In this document: positions 16,938-27,073 of the stretch, one piece after another
Layout of the letters: each line of letters begins with the position of its first letter
How positions within the stretch are numbered: the stretch's first letter is position 1
From: an uncultured Eubacteriales bacterium
Lineage (GTDB): Bacteria; Bacillota; Clostridia; Lachnospirales; Lachnospiraceae
Direction: 5' to 3'
Length of the DNA: 64,000 bases
NCBI GenBank assembly: GCA_900314525.1
Contig: OMVN01000007.1
Location: 1-64,000 of the forward strand
Translations under genes and position numbers: made by a program
The notes under the pieces: generated by a model
What the model was told of the DNA's origin: nothing
Seen by the model: only the letters and a program-made list of their open reading frames with translations
The model's database searches: none

Positions 16938-17742
16938 TATTTTCCAGTCCCTGTGCCATGTATCCTTCTGCTATAATATCAAGTTCTTTTCCAAATTTCT
17001 CAAGTTCGTCAACTTCTCCAGTTTTATAGACTTTATAAAATTCATCCTGAATTTTAATAATTTCACGTTTGTTTGCTGCACTGTACAGATTCTGAATTGT
17101 ATTTAAAATCTCTGCAACAACCTGAGCTTTTATCTGAAATGAATTCTGTGAATCCATAATTTCGTCACGGACAGAAGACATTTCCTTATCAAGGGCGATA
17201 ACTGCTGCAGCTGCACCATTTAAACGCTCTCTGATATGTAATGGCATATTATGTTTGTACTTGTATTGCAGAGAATGTTCTATTGTTGCCCAGAAATTCA
17301 TGGCTAGTGTTCTTATCTGGATTTCGACATTAATGCTTTTTGTTCCGTTAAGAGTTATAACATTGTACTTGATAATCAGGTGATAACTTCTGTAACCGCT
17401 TTTTTTGGGATTGTTAAGGTAATCTTTTTCCTTAATAATCTCCATATCACTTCTGTTTTTTATAATATTTACTACACTGTCAATATCTTCAACAAACTGA
17501 CAGATTATTCTTATTCCAGCCAAATCATCAATCTTATTTTCAATGTCTTCAAATTCAATTTTCTTTTTGTGCATTTTTTCAAGAATACTTGAAATTTTCT
17601 TTACTCGTCCGTTTACCTCTTCAATTGGCGAGTACATACCTTTTCCCCTATATTCTCTAATAAGATACTGGAATTTGATAAGTAGTTCTTCAACCGCTAT
17701 ATGATAGGGTTCAAGTAAATCTTTCCATAATTGTATCTCCAT
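16930..17742 (-). CDS. Small alarmone synthetase (RelQ/YjbM type)
   Basis: It makes (p)ppGpp from ATP and GDP/GTP without a hydrolase domain. Motifs are PIEEVNGRVKKISSI (39-53), DDLAGIRI (72-79), KKSGYRSYH (113-121) and EIQIRTLAMNFWATIEH (140-156). At 270 residues it lacks HD, TGS and ACT domains, so it is a single-function synthetase. It probably responds to stress through transcription rather than ribosome binding. Confidence 0.93.
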   Translation of the reverse strand: MEIQLWKDLLEPYHIAVEELLIKFQYLIREYRGKGMYSPIEEVNGRVKKISSILEKMHKKKIEFEDIENKIDDLAGIRIICQFVEDIDSVVNIIKNRSDMEIIKEKDYLNNPKKSGYRSYHLIIKYNVITLNGTKSINVEIQIRTLAMNFWATIEHSLQYKYKHNMPLHIRERLNGAAAAVIALDKEMSSVRDEIMDSQNSFQIKAQVVAEILNTIQNLYSAANKREIIKIQDEFYKVYKTGEVDELEKFGKELDIIAEGYMAQGLENNE

Positions 17743-17766
17743 AAATAACCTCCAATAAAATACCTA

Positions 17767-17786
17767 TATGGTAAAATTTTACCATA
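17767..17786. repeat. 20-bp perfect palindrome between coaE and the alarmone synthetase gene
   Basis: TATGGTAAAATTTTACCATA reads the same on both strands. It lies between the coaE stop and the alarmone synthetase ribosome binding site. It could be an operator or, with an AATT loop, a weak terminator; no strong T tract follows. Confidence 0.7.
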
Positions 17787-17793
17787 AAATGCC

Positions 17794-18378
17794 CTAAAAC
17801 TCTAGCAATTTTTGAATCTGCAAAGCTGTATCAGATAAATTACTGCTATTATCAATGACAATATCTGAGTACTTCAGAAATTTGCTCTTATCAAGCTGAT
17901 TTCCTATAATTTCATCAATTCTTTTATCAGTAAGATTCCTGCTTTCTTTTAATCGCTTTCTTCTCACATCAGTATTAGTATCTATATACCATATCTGATC
18001 ACAGAGTTTATAACATCCAGATTCAATTAGAAGTGCTGCTTCGATTACAAATTTATCTTCCCCATGATTTCTCAAATTTGCAATTCTTCTTTCTATTTCT
18101 TCAATAACTCCTGGATGAACAATATTATTTAACATATTTAATTTATCTCTGTTGTTAAATACAATTGAAGAAATTTTTTCACTGTTTAAAGAATTGTCAT
18201 CATTTAGTATCTCTGTGCCGAAATATTCCACAATTTTATTGTATACAGCATTTCCCTCAGTCATAATTTCTTTGGCAATTGCATCAGCTTCAAATATATT
18301 GTAGCAATAATTGTTCTTCAGAATATTTAAAATAGTTGATTTTCCAGCGCCAATACCGCCTGTAATACCTATAATCAT
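17794..18378 (-). CDS. coaE: CoaE, dephospho-CoA kinase
   Basis: Last step of CoA synthesis. The P-loop GGIGAGKST is at residues 7-15, and the lid region includes RKRLKESRNLTDKRI. The frame opens with TTG at 18390. The ATG at 18378 has GGAG six bases upstream and gives the usual MIIGITGG start, so I use it (194 residues). It follows polA closely, which is a common order. Confidence 0.94.
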   Translation of the reverse strand: MIIGITGGIGAGKSTILNILKNNYCYNIFEADAIAKEIMTEGNAVYNKIVEYFGTEILNDDNSLNSEKISSIVFNNRDKLNMLNNIVHPGVIEEIERRIANLRNHGEDKFVIEAALLIESGCYKLCDQIWYIDTNTDVRRKRLKESRNLTDKRIDEIIGNQLDKSKFLKYSDIVIDNSSNLSDTALQIQKLLEF

Positions 18379-18399
18379 AAAATTCTCCAATCTTTACCT

Positions 18400-21060
18400 C
18401 TAATGGGCTTCAAGCCAGTTATAACCCATACCCATTCCAATCTCTAATTCTACTTTGAGAGGAATAACATTTTTCATTTCTTTCTCAAGGATTTCTTCTA
18501 CCTCTTTTATTTCATCTTCATGACATTCTATAAGGAGTTCATCATGAATCTGAAGCACAATGTGAGACTTTAAATTTCTGTTAAACAGTTCTCTGTCTAC
18601 ATTTATCATTGCAAGTTTCATTATATCGGCAGCAGTTCCCTGAATTGGTGAGTTCATAGCAATTCGTTCACCAAAAGATCTCTGCATAAAATTGCTGGAT
18701 GAAAGTTCAGGAATTGGACGTCTTCTGCCAAATAAAGTGGTTACATATCCGTCTTTTTTTGCATTCTCAACTGTTTCATCTAAGAATTTTTTGATATCTT
18801 TATATGTTTCAAAATATGACTCAATATATTCACTGGCCTGTTTTCTAGATATCATAAGATCCTTGGCAAGACCAAATGCACTGATGCCATATACAATACC
18901 AAAATTTACTGCTTTAGCATTTCTTCTCTGTAGCTCACTTACTTCTTCTAGCGGAGTGCCAAATACTTTAGAAGCAGTAATTCTATGAATGTCTTTCTTG
19001 GTTTTATAAGCATCTATCAGATTATTATCTCCAGATAGATGAGCAAGAAGTCTTAATTCAATCTGAGAATAATCAGCATCAATAAATTTATATCCTTTTT
19101 CGGGAACAAATACCTTTCTGAATGCCTTTCCAATTTCCATACGTATAGGGATGTTCTGGAGATTTGGCTCTGTACTGCTTATTCTTCCAGTGGCAGTTAT
19201 AGTCTGATTGAATGTGCCATGAATTCTTCCATCATCACATATATAATTAATAAGACCATCAGCATAAGTGGATTTTAATTTGGAAAGCTGTCTGTATTCT
19301 AATATTTTTCCAACAAATGGATATTCAGGGGCAAGATTTTCTAAAACCTCAGCCGATGTAGAATATCCTGTCTTTGTTTTTTTGCCTCCCTTAATTCCCA
19401 TGTCAGTAAATAATATTTCACCTAGCTGTTTTGGAGAATTAATATTAAATTCTTTGCCAACCTCATTATAAATTTCTGATTCCAGTACACTTATTTTAGA
19501 AGATAATTCATCTCCATATTTTTTTAATTCTTCTTTTTCAGCGATAACTCCATATTTTTCCATCCTGTCAAGTGCATAAATCAAAGGCATTTCAATGTTA
19601 TTATATAGGTCAAATTCCTGCAATTCTTTAAGTCGGTCAAAGATATTGTCTTTTGCCATTAATGGAATGAGAGCTGTATAACTGCAATAATTTATAAAAT
19701 TATCTTCATTGGCTTCGATTCCAGTAAAGTCATCATTTTTACCTAATAATTCTTGTCTGTTGTAAAGAGTGACTGATAGATAGTCTCTTGCAAGATCGTC
19801 GTAGTAATAAGTATCTTTAAGTGGATTTACCAGATAAGCTGCAATTGACAAATCATATACAGAAGGATAATATAGTACATCCATTTTGACATATTTAAGT
19901 ATATTTTTCAGATTTGTGAGATATACACTAGTCTTATCAGAGAGTAGTACAGCACTTAGTTTTTCGCTTAATAAATCATCGGTAATAAACCATTGCTTTT
20001 TGATTACAAATATTTCATGCTCAGAAAATGCAACAGAAATAGCAGCGAATTCAAAGGAAACATTGTCAGCTTTTCCAAATACTCCAATACCTATATTGTC
20101 AGACTTGGCAGCTTTATCTAAAATCTTTACGGCCTCATCATAATCCTCTACGATAACAGGTTTTATATTAATTTCAGTATCAAGAGTTGATAACTTGTCT
20201 GAAAATTTCTTTATAATACTCTTAAATTCAAGTTTTTTTACCATTTCGAGAGCTTCTGTAGTATACATATCCTCAATAAGGGTGTTTGAAAAATCAAGTT
20301 CTACAGGGCTGTTTATATTAATGCGCGCAAGATCTTTGCTTAAAAATGCAAGATCCTTGTTTTCTGTTAATGATTCATGGAGTTTCTTCTTTGTAATTTT
20401 ATCAAGGTTTTCGTATATTTTCTCAACACTTCCATATTCCTTTATAAGAGATGTGGCTGTTTTTTCACCAACTGATGGTACCCCTGGAATATTATCTGCA
20501 GTATCACCCATAAGGGCCTTTACATCGATAAATTCATCTGGTGTAACCTGATATTTAAGAAGTACATCGTTTGCAAGATAATTCTCTACTTCTGTGCCGC
20601 CTTTTTTTGTCTTTGGAATTCTTATCATTATATGTTCGGTTGCTAATTGGAGCAAGTCACGGTCACCAGTTATTATTCTTACTTCATATCCCTCATTTTC
20701 AGCTTTCTTAGCCAATGTACCAAGAATATCGTCAGCTTCGTAACCTGGAAGTTCCACAGTCTGAATGCCCATTTTCTGTAAAAGTTCTTTTATAACAGGC
20801 ACCTGCATAGTAAGTTCGTCAGGCATCTTTTTTCTGGTACCTTTATATTCTTTAAACAATTTATGTCTGAAAGTTGGTTCTTTTCTGTCAAAGGCAATTG
20901 CTATGTTTGTAGGATTCTCTTCTTCTAAAAATTTAAACATAATGTTTAAAAAACCATAAACAGCATTTGTATGAAGCCCCTCACTATTTGTGAGATCAGG
21001 AACACCATAAAATGCACGATTTAAGATACTATGTCCATCTATTAATATTAATTTCATCAT
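18400..21060 (-). CDS. polA: DNA polymerase I
   Basis: Replication and repair polymerase of 886 residues. A 5'-3' exonuclease domain comes first (residues 1-290, LIDGHSILNRAF, GYEADDILGTLA). The middle domain lacks the DxE residues of the proofreading nuclease, so that activity is probably lost, as in Bacillus Pol I. The polymerase domain has motif A DYSQIELRLLAHLSG (from 663), motif B RRNAKAVNFGIVYG and motif C QIHDEL (His839-Asp840). GGGAGG precedes the first of two ATG codons. Confidence 0.97.
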   Translation of the reverse strand: MMKLILIDGHSILNRAFYGVPDLTNSEGLHTNAVYGFLNIMFKFLEEENPTNIAIAFDRKEPTFRHKLFKEYKGTRKKMPDELTMQVPVIKELLQKMGIQTVELPGYEADDILGTLAKKAENEGYEVRIITGDRDLLQLATEHIMIRIPKTKKGGTEVENYLANDVLLKYQVTPDEFIDVKALMGDTADNIPGVPSVGEKTATSLIKEYGSVEKIYENLDKITKKKLHESLTENKDLAFLSKDLARININSPVELDFSNTLIEDMYTTEALEMVKKLEFKSIIKKFSDKLSTLDTEINIKPVIVEDYDEAVKILDKAAKSDNIGIGVFGKADNVSFEFAAISVAFSEHEIFVIKKQWFITDDLLSEKLSAVLLSDKTSVYLTNLKNILKYVKMDVLYYPSVYDLSIAAYLVNPLKDTYYYDDLARDYLSVTLYNRQELLGKNDDFTGIEANEDNFINYCSYTALIPLMAKDNIFDRLKELQEFDLYNNIEMPLIYALDRMEKYGVIAEKEELKKYGDELSSKISVLESEIYNEVGKEFNINSPKQLGEILFTDMGIKGGKKTKTGYSTSAEVLENLAPEYPFVGKILEYRQLSKLKSTYADGLINYICDDGRIHGTFNQTITATGRISSTEPNLQNIPIRMEIGKAFRKVFVPEKGYKFIDADYSQIELRLLAHLSGDNNLIDAYKTKKDIHRITASKVFGTPLEEVSELQRRNAKAVNFGIVYGISAFGLAKDLMISRKQASEYIESYFETYKDIKKFLDETVENAKKDGYVTTLFGRRRPIPELSSSNFMQRSFGERIAMNSPIQGTAADIMKLAMINVDRELFNRNLKSHIVLQIHDELLIECHEDEIKEVEEILEKEMKNVIPLKVELEIGMGMGYNWLEAH

Positions 21061-21090
21061 AAATTCAAACCTCCCATTAACATTAGTGCG

Positions 21091-21128
21091 AAAAAAAAGC
21101 CGAAAACCAATAATTGATGGTTTTCAGC
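21091..21128 (-). terminator. Terminator after tRNA-Leu
   Basis: On the minus strand GCTGAAAACCA pairs with TGGTTTTCGGC, followed by eight T. It ends the tRNA transcript and isolates polA from the upstream genes. Confidence 0.9.
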
Positions 21129-21168
21129 TGAAGTTCAAAACTATTGGCTGTAAATCTACAGCATTAAA

Positions 21169-21251
21169 TGCAGGTGGCGGGACTTGAACCCGCACGATGT
21201 TGCCACCGGCAGATTTTGAGTCTGCTGCGTCTGCCATTCCGCCACACCTGC
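21169..21251 (-). tRNA. tRNA-Leu (anticodon CAA)
   Basis: The minus strand folds into a tRNA with acceptor arms GCAGGTG and CACCTGC, and discriminator A. The anticodon arm is GCAGA-CTCAAAA-TCTGC, giving anticodon CAA (codon UUG). The T arm is GCGGGTTCAAGTCCCGC. A long variable arm is present, as expected for leucine. The 3' CCA is not encoded. Confidence 0.96.
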
Positions 21252-21272
21252 GTTGCAACTCAATGCTTTATG

Positions 21273-21301
21273 ATTTTATCATTTTATTGCAACAATGTCA
21301 A
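21273..21301 (-). promoter_or_regulatory. tRNA-Leu promoter (sigma-A type)
   Basis: TTGACA (21296-21301) and TAAAAT (21273-21278) on the minus strand are 17 bp apart, about 20 bases upstream of the tRNA 5' end. Confidence 0.82.
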
Positions 21302-21311
21302 TTGTTTATTT

Positions 21312-24308
21312 CTATTCAGTCCTTAGTGCAACAACAGGGTCTTTCTTTGATGCAGATCTTGATGGAATAATTCCAGCGATAAGTGTAAGAACTACACTTA
21401 TAAATATTAAAATCAGAGCTGCAGAAACTGGAAGATTTGCACTTAAATTGTTTAATCCTGTAAGCTTGTGTATTATTATATTTGCAGGAATACACACTAT
21501 GTATGTAACCACTACCCCAAGCATACCTGCACAAAGTCCAATTATTATTGTCTCAGCATTGAACATAGAAGATACATCTCTCTTAGATGCTCCCAAGGCT
21601 CTTAAAATACCTATTTCTTTTGTTCTTTCCTGTACAGAAATAAGAGTAATAACACCAATCATTATAGAAGATACTATAAGCGAAATTGCAACAAAAGCAA
21701 TAAGAACATTTGTTATTGCATTGATAATGGTTGTGATTGAAGATAAAATCACACCAATATAATCTGTATATACAATTTTTTGCATTTCAGATTTATCTTT
21801 GTTGTATTTTTTTATAACATCTTTTATATTATCTTTTTCTTCAAAAGATGAGGAATATAGATTGATTTTTGATGGATTATCTAAATCAATATATCCAAGA
21901 TCTTTTAGTCTGTCATCTCTGCTTACATCAGAAAACTCCATTACTTCATCATAATATTTAACGCAATCTGAATCAGACATATCCAAAGAATCTAGTAAAG
22001 CAGCTAATTCTTCATCTGATTTTCCATCAAGCTGTGCTGAAATATCAGCTTTATATTCTGATTCTAATTTTTTGGAAATAAGTTTTTTGAATGTATCTCT
22101 GAGATCATTTTCTTTCATATTTGTGAGATACTTTTTGATATCGTCTTCATTCATTCCCATCTGGTTACTTAGTCCCATTGAAATAGTTGAAATCATTGTT
22201 TCGGTATCAGTAGTAGCAAGTACCTGGTCTATTTGGGCATTAATTTTTTCAGCAGGTGGTAAGTTCATAATCGATTTATATATCTGTGCTTTTTTGCCAG
22301 TATCTGCATTGCTTATGAAATTTTTAAACAGTACTGCTTTGGAAGAATCATCTGTTTCACCTTCCGACTCGTCAAATGGAAGACCTGTTATTATGTCGGT
22401 ATTTTCATTTGCAAGCTGTTCCTTTATCACTTCTGAATCCTGCATTTTATTTATAATATATCTTGTAAGTTTTGAAGTATAGGCGATACTTCCTTTCAAC
22501 ATTGAGGAAGTATTATCTTTGTTAGGTCTTATTATACCTGTAACTTTAATATTTAATGCATTGCCATACAAATACTGAAGTCCTGCCTCACTATTTCTCA
22601 AATCCTGATATGAACCTGTCTTTTCATCTTTTTTATAGCAGTCAGAATTTAATATTATCTTGTATTCTTTGTTGCAAATATCTTCATATGACCATTTTGA
22701 ATCATCTATTTTAACTTCGGATTTAACACCATTCATGGCAGCTGAAACAATGTTTTCAACATCTGATTTTGGTTCTAACCCAAGGGCATACAAAGTGAGA
22801 TCATCCAACTCATTATTTTCGTCCAAAACAAGAACAACTTCATTATATTCCTTTGGCCATTCTCCATAAACTACATCATATTGTTTTTTTATAAGATTAT
22901 TTATGGTTTTTCCGTTTTCTCCCTCGAGCATTTCTTCCCATAATGAAGTAGTGGTCATCATCTGTGATGTGTCAATTCCAAAGAAAGACTGGTTCTGCCC
23001 CATCATTTTTGTCATGTCGGTACCATAAAATTCAGACAAAAGTTCAGTCATTATCTGTGTAGTGTCTGATTTGATAATATTTCCGTCATAATCCTTAGTA
23101 TACATAAGCATATCAAGATCATATGAATACGAAACACCAGATAGAGATTTGCTTAACTTAGATCCTTTTATTTCCTTCTCTTTTTCTATAAATGACTTAA
23201 AAGATTTTAAATCGTTATGGGTTGTCTTCAAATTTCTGATAGCATTCATCATTTCATAAATTGAAGATTTTTTATAAACAGCATCATTGTCGTGATTACC
23301 CTTAGAATTATTCGCTTTCATAAATGTTTCCATGATTGCGCCAAGACCAGTGTGATTTTCTTCAATTGTAAGAGGATATGTTGAAAGCGCGTCCTCCTGC
23401 ACATCATTTATATAGTTGGTAAAACCCTGTGAAATAGAGATTACAAGGGCAATTCCTATTATACCAATACTACCAGCAAATGAAGTAAGTATAGTTCGTC
23501 CCTTTTTTGTAAATAGATTTTTAAGAGAAAGAGAAAAAGATGTAGCAAAAGACATTGAAGATTTCTTTGTTTTCTTTCTATTAATCTGGATTTTATTATC
23601 TTCTTCTTGCTCTTTTTCAATTTCATCTTCAGACAAAGGATTTGAGTCACCAGTAATTAATCCATCAAGTATATTTATTATTCTAGATGAATATTTGTCC
23701 GCAAGCTCAGGGTTATGTGTAACCATAATTATAAGTCTGTCATTAGAAATCTTTTTAAGAATTTCCATTACAGAAACACTTGTCTCTGTATCTAATGCAC
23801 CTGTTGGTTCATCTGCCAGTATTATGTCTGGGTTGTTTACCAGAGCTCTGGCTATAGCTACCCTCTGCATCTGTCCTCCAGACATTTCAGAAGGCTTTTT
23901 TGATAGCTGGTTCGAAAGACCAACATCTTCAAGTGCCTTTATAGCCCGTTTTTTTCTTTCTGATTTAGACACACCAGAAAGAGTAAGTGCAAGTTCCACA
24001 TTCTGCAGAACAGTTTGATGTGGTATTAGATTATAACTCTGAAATACAAAACCAATTGAATGATTTCTGTATGTATCCCAGTCTCTGTCTTTAAAATCTT
24101 TTGTGGATCTTCCGTTTATTACTAAATCACCGTCAGTGTATTTATCAAGACCACCAATGATATTAAGCATAGTCGTCTTTCCACATCCTGATGGTCCAAG
24201 AATAGAGACAAATTCATTCTTTCTGAATTTAAGGTCCACTCCTTTTAGTGCATGTACACTTAAATCACCCGCAATATAATCTTTTTTTATATTTTTTAAT
24301 TCAAGCAT
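21312..24308 (-). CDS. Fused ABC transporter ATPase and FtsX-type permease (MacB-like)
   Basis: One 998-residue protein carries a complete ATPase (Walker A GPSGCGKTT from 38, signature MSGGQMQRV from 142, Walker B ILADEPTG from 163). After a charged linker, a membrane helix near residue 275 leads into a very large extracytoplasmic domain of about 570 residues. Three C-terminal helices of the FtsX type follow, with the SVQERTKEIGILRALGASKRDV coupling region. Such type VII (MacB/FtsX) systems export or sense peptides or act on the cell wall; the substrate is unknown. No accessory membrane-fusion gene is nearby. Confidence 0.9.
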   Translation of the reverse strand: MLELKNIKKDYIAGDLSVHALKGVDLKFRKNEFVSILGPSGCGKTTMLNIIGGLDKYTDGDLVINGRSTKDFKDRDWDTYRNHSIGFVFQSYNLIPHQTVLQNVELALTLSGVSKSERKKRAIKALEDVGLSNQLSKKPSEMSGGQMQRVAIARALVNNPDIILADEPTGALDTETSVSVMEILKKISNDRLIIMVTHNPELADKYSSRIINILDGLITGDSNPLSEDEIEKEQEEDNKIQINRKKTKKSSMSFATSFSLSLKNLFTKKGRTILTSFAGSIGIIGIALVISISQGFTNYINDVQEDALSTYPLTIEENHTGLGAIMETFMKANNSKGNHDNDAVYKKSSIYEMMNAIRNLKTTHNDLKSFKSFIEKEKEIKGSKLSKSLSGVSYSYDLDMLMYTKDYDGNIIKSDTTQIMTELLSEFYGTDMTKMMGQNQSFFGIDTSQMMTTTSLWEEMLEGENGKTINNLIKKQYDVVYGEWPKEYNEVVLVLDENNELDDLTLYALGLEPKSDVENIVSAAMNGVKSEVKIDDSKWSYEDICNKEYKIILNSDCYKKDEKTGSYQDLRNSEAGLQYLYGNALNIKVTGIIRPNKDNTSSMLKGSIAYTSKLTRYIINKMQDSEVIKEQLANENTDIITGLPFDESEGETDDSSKAVLFKNFISNADTGKKAQIYKSIMNLPPAEKINAQIDQVLATTDTETMISTISMGLSNQMGMNEDDIKKYLTNMKENDLRDTFKKLISKKLESEYKADISAQLDGKSDEELAALLDSLDMSDSDCVKYYDEVMEFSDVSRDDRLKDLGYIDLDNPSKINLYSSSFEEKDNIKDVIKKYNKDKSEMQKIVYTDYIGVILSSITTIINAITNVLIAFVAISLIVSSIMIGVITLISVQERTKEIGILRALGASKRDVSSMFNAETIIIGLCAGMLGVVVTYIVCIPANIIIHKLTGLNNLSANLPVSAALILIFISVVLTLIAGIIPSRSASKKDPVVALRTE

Positions 24309-24328
24309 AAAATTATCCTTTAAAATTC

Positions 24329-24907
24329 TTATTTGTTAAACTGCAAAACATTATTTTCTTCAAATTCTATTTCACCGTTCATATTTTTTCTGGTTGTATA
24401 TATAAAATCTATTAGATAATATACGATAGCAAAAATAATGATAAATTTGCCTAATTTAACTGGAATATAGCTTATCACCATAAATATTCCATTTTTAAGA
24501 AATGCCATATCACAGATACAATAAAGTCCCCATCCGATACTGCTCTCTAAACATAGTATCCCTTTATAATTAAAAGGTTTGTTTGTGTAATCCCACCACA
24601 GGCATCCAAATAATTTTATCATTACTATAGCAGTAATATATTCTACAGTTGTAGCCAAAATTGATCCAACGAGAAAAATTAATATATAATTTCCTGCAAA
24701 ACGTTGTAGAATAACATGAATTAATGTCCCGCCAAAACCGTATATTGGACAAATTGGCCCTTTAATATAACCTCTGTTAGTTATCTTTTTATTACATAAT
24801 GAGATATAAATAGATTCTACAATCCAGCCCATTACACTATATGTTAAAAACCATAATGCCACACCGTAAAAACTCTCATTAAATAAAGGTAATGTATAAT
24901 TCCACAT
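24329..24907 (-). CDS. CmpB-like (PF06541-type) membrane protein
   Basis: A 192-residue protein with four or five membrane helices. It matches the putative ABC-transporter type IV family by the GWIVESIYIS start, NRGYIKGPICPIYGFGG and WWDYTNKPFN. The function in this family is not established. It sits 20 bases upstream of the fused ABC transporter and 18 bases after the HD gene, so all are likely co-transcribed. Confidence 0.82.
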   Translation of the reverse strand: MWNYTLPLFNESFYGVALWFLTYSVMGWIVESIYISLCNKKITNRGYIKGPICPIYGFGGTLIHVILQRFAGNYILIFLVGSILATTVEYITAIVMIKLFGCLWWDYTNKPFNYKGILCLESSIGWGLYCICDMAFLKNGIFMVISYIPVKLGKFIIIFAIVYYLIDFIYTTRKNMNGEIEFEENNVLQFNK

Positions 24908-24924
24908 AATAAGTACTCTCCATT

Positions 24925-25467
24925 TTAAAACATATATTGAAATTTAGACTTTACTCTGTTTGCTGTTTCTATAAATCCGCAATATTTATCAGCATACATA
25001 ACTACATATCCTTCGATTGATTTTGGAGGGATAACAGTTAGAGGCCACATATGTTTTACAATTATATCTCTTTCTAAATTGTTTAATTTATAGTATTTGT
25101 TTGCATTATGAAGTGCAACCACTGGATGAGTGAAACCATGAAAATGATTCCCAGTCTCTTTACAATGGGTGTGCCAGTCATATAAAAACAAATCATGAAG
25201 CAGAGCCCCTCTGGCTGCAGATTTGTAATCCAGTCCAAAGGCTTTGCTTATTTTATAACTAACATATGAAACAGAAATGCAGTGTTCCATTGTTGTGGTT
25301 GTTCCGTGCTGAATGTAATCATTCATTTTCTGGAATGGTTTAGAGTTCATTATGTCATATACACATTCCATATATTTCTTATCTTTTAGGCAGTCATTAT
25401 TATCAAGCCAATCCTGTTTAGATAAATACTCAATTATCTCTTTTTTACTTACAGAATGTTCTTTCAA
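24925..25467 (-). CDS. HD-domain phosphohydrolase
   Basis: The HD site is visible as His62, the pair His91-Asp92 in GALLHDLFLYDWH, and later histidines in HFHGFTHP and VKHMWPL. It has 180 residues. The substrate is unknown; a nucleotide or phosphorylated compound is usual for this superfamily. It follows glgA after 16 bases. Confidence 0.85.
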   Translation of the reverse strand: MKEHSVSKKEIIEYLSKQDWLDNNDCLKDKKYMECVYDIMNSKPFQKMNDYIQHGTTTTMEHCISVSYVSYKISKAFGLDYKSAARGALLHDLFLYDWHTHCKETGNHFHGFTHPVVALHNANKYYKLNNLERDIIVKHMWPLTVIPPKSIEGYVVMYADKYCGFIETANRVKSKFQYMF

Positions 25468-25483
25468 TTTTATCTCCTTTTTT

Positions 25484-26929
25484 CTACCAACCTAATAACC
25501 AGTTATAGAGGTTTTCGTATTTATTAGCAGACACTTTCCAAGAGAAATCAGCTGCCATAGCTCTGTCGATAAGTTTATTCCATTCTCTCTTCTTATCATA
25601 GTAAATATGTTTTGCATATCTAATTGTTCCAAGCATTTCGTGAGCATTGTAATTAGTGAATGAAAATCCAGTACCAGTACTCTCGAATTCATTATATGGA
25701 ATTACCGTATCCTTAAGTCCGCCTGTTTCTCTAACAATTGGAATAGTACCATATCTTAGAGACATAAGCTGGCTTAGTCCACAAGGCTCAAAGAGTGAAG
25801 GCATAAGAAGCGCATCACATGCTGCATAAATCTTATGAGACATGTCCTCTGAATAGTAAATATTTGCAGAAACTCTGTTTCCATATTTCCAATCATAATA
25901 TCTGAACATATTTTCATACTGGTCATTACCAGTACCTAATACAACAAACTGTACATCTTCTGTACAGATCTCGTCCATTACGCATGCAACAAGGTCAAGA
26001 CCTTTCTGATCAGTAAGTCTTGAAACAATACCAATCATAAATTTATTATCGTTTACTTCTAATCCTAGCTGCTGCTGAAGATCTCTCTTATTTTTGATTT
26101 TTTCTTTTCTAAAATTAATTGGATTATATTTATAAGGTATTCTGTAATCTGTTTCAGGGTTATACTCGTTGTAATCTATTCCATTTACAATACCACATAA
26201 ATCAAAACTACGGGCTCTTAAGAGACCATCGAGTCCTTCTCCATAAAATGGAGTTTTTATTTCTTCTGCATAAGTTTCACTTACTGTAGTTACATAATCA
26301 GCATATGCAATACCACCCTTTAAGAGGTTTCCGTCTTCTTTAACTCTCATTTTGTCTATTGTAAAATAGTAGTCTGAAAGACCTGTATCCTCCTGAATTG
26401 TCTCTACATCCCATACACCCTGGAATTTAAGATTATGTATAGTAAGAATTGATTTCATATCTTTGTAGAAATCACCGCCTCTGAAACTGTCCTTCATATA
26501 TACTGGAACCAGAGCTGTCTGCCAGTCATGACAATGTACAATATCTGGTTTAAATCCTACTACAGGAAGAATTGACAGAGCTGCTCTTGAGAAAAATGCG
26601 AATTTTTCCAAATCGTACTTAAGATCACCATAAGGCTTTGGACCTCCAAAATAAGCCTCATTATCTATAAAATAAAATGTGATTCCATCATGAACTAACT
26701 TAAAAACTCCAACATACTTACTTTTATATCCTATATCCATATAAAAATATGAAATAAATTCAAGCTTTTCAGTAAAATGCCAAGGCATACTTAAGTATTT
26801 TGGTAATACTACCCTTACGTCAAAATATCTCTTATCAAAACATTTTGGTAATGATCCGACAACGTCTGCAAGACCACCAGTTTTCATAAAAGGAACCGCC
26901 TCAGATGCAACAAATAATATGTTTTTCAT
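25484..26929 (-). CDS. glgA: GlgA, glycogen synthase
   Basis: It extends glycogen using ADP-glucose. The N-terminal ADP-glucose site KTGGLADVVGSLPK is at residues 16-29. The C-terminal GT-B catalytic region includes GIVSRLTDQKGLDL and the LFEPCGLSQLMSLRYGT motif. 481 residues is normal. No other glycogen gene (glgB, glgC, glgD) is nearby. The intergenic DNA upstream (26930-27001) shows no strong promoter. Confidence 0.95.
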   Translation of the reverse strand: MKNILFVASEAVPFMKTGGLADVVGSLPKCFDKRYFDVRVVLPKYLSMPWHFTEKLEFISYFYMDIGYKSKYVGVFKLVHDGITFYFIDNEAYFGGPKPYGDLKYDLEKFAFFSRAALSILPVVGFKPDIVHCHDWQTALVPVYMKDSFRGGDFYKDMKSILTIHNLKFQGVWDVETIQEDTGLSDYYFTIDKMRVKEDGNLLKGGIAYADYVTTVSETYAEEIKTPFYGEGLDGLLRARSFDLCGIVNGIDYNEYNPETDYRIPYKYNPINFRKEKIKNKRDLQQQLGLEVNDNKFMIGIVSRLTDQKGLDLVACVMDEICTEDVQFVVLGTGNDQYENMFRYYDWKYGNRVSANIYYSEDMSHKIYAACDALLMPSLFEPCGLSQLMSLRYGTIPIVRETGGLKDTVIPYNEFESTGTGFSFTNYNAHEMLGTIRYAKHIYYDKKREWNKLIDRAMAADFSWKVSANKYENLYNWLLGW

Positions 26930-27001
26930 AAATCCTCCAATCTACAATCGTTACCACTCTCATAAATACAAAATTTAAATTGAGAACAATATTTCTCGTC
27001 T

Positions 27002-27052
27002 AAAAAAATGAGCTATAATAGTTCATATCTATCCTATTATAACTCATTTTTA
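27002..27052 (-). terminator. Terminator after spo0A
   Basis: On the minus strand AAATGAGTTATAATAG pairs with CTATTATAGCTCATTT over about 16 bp and is followed by a T tract. It separates spo0A from glgA. Confidence 0.85.
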
Positions 27053-27073
27053 TATTCTTTTAAAGCATATTTT

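Noticed and set aside
23416-24018. Long plus-strand open frame of 200 codons
   Set aside because: It is antisense to the highly conserved ABC ATPase domain, and its protein is low-complexity with no motif.
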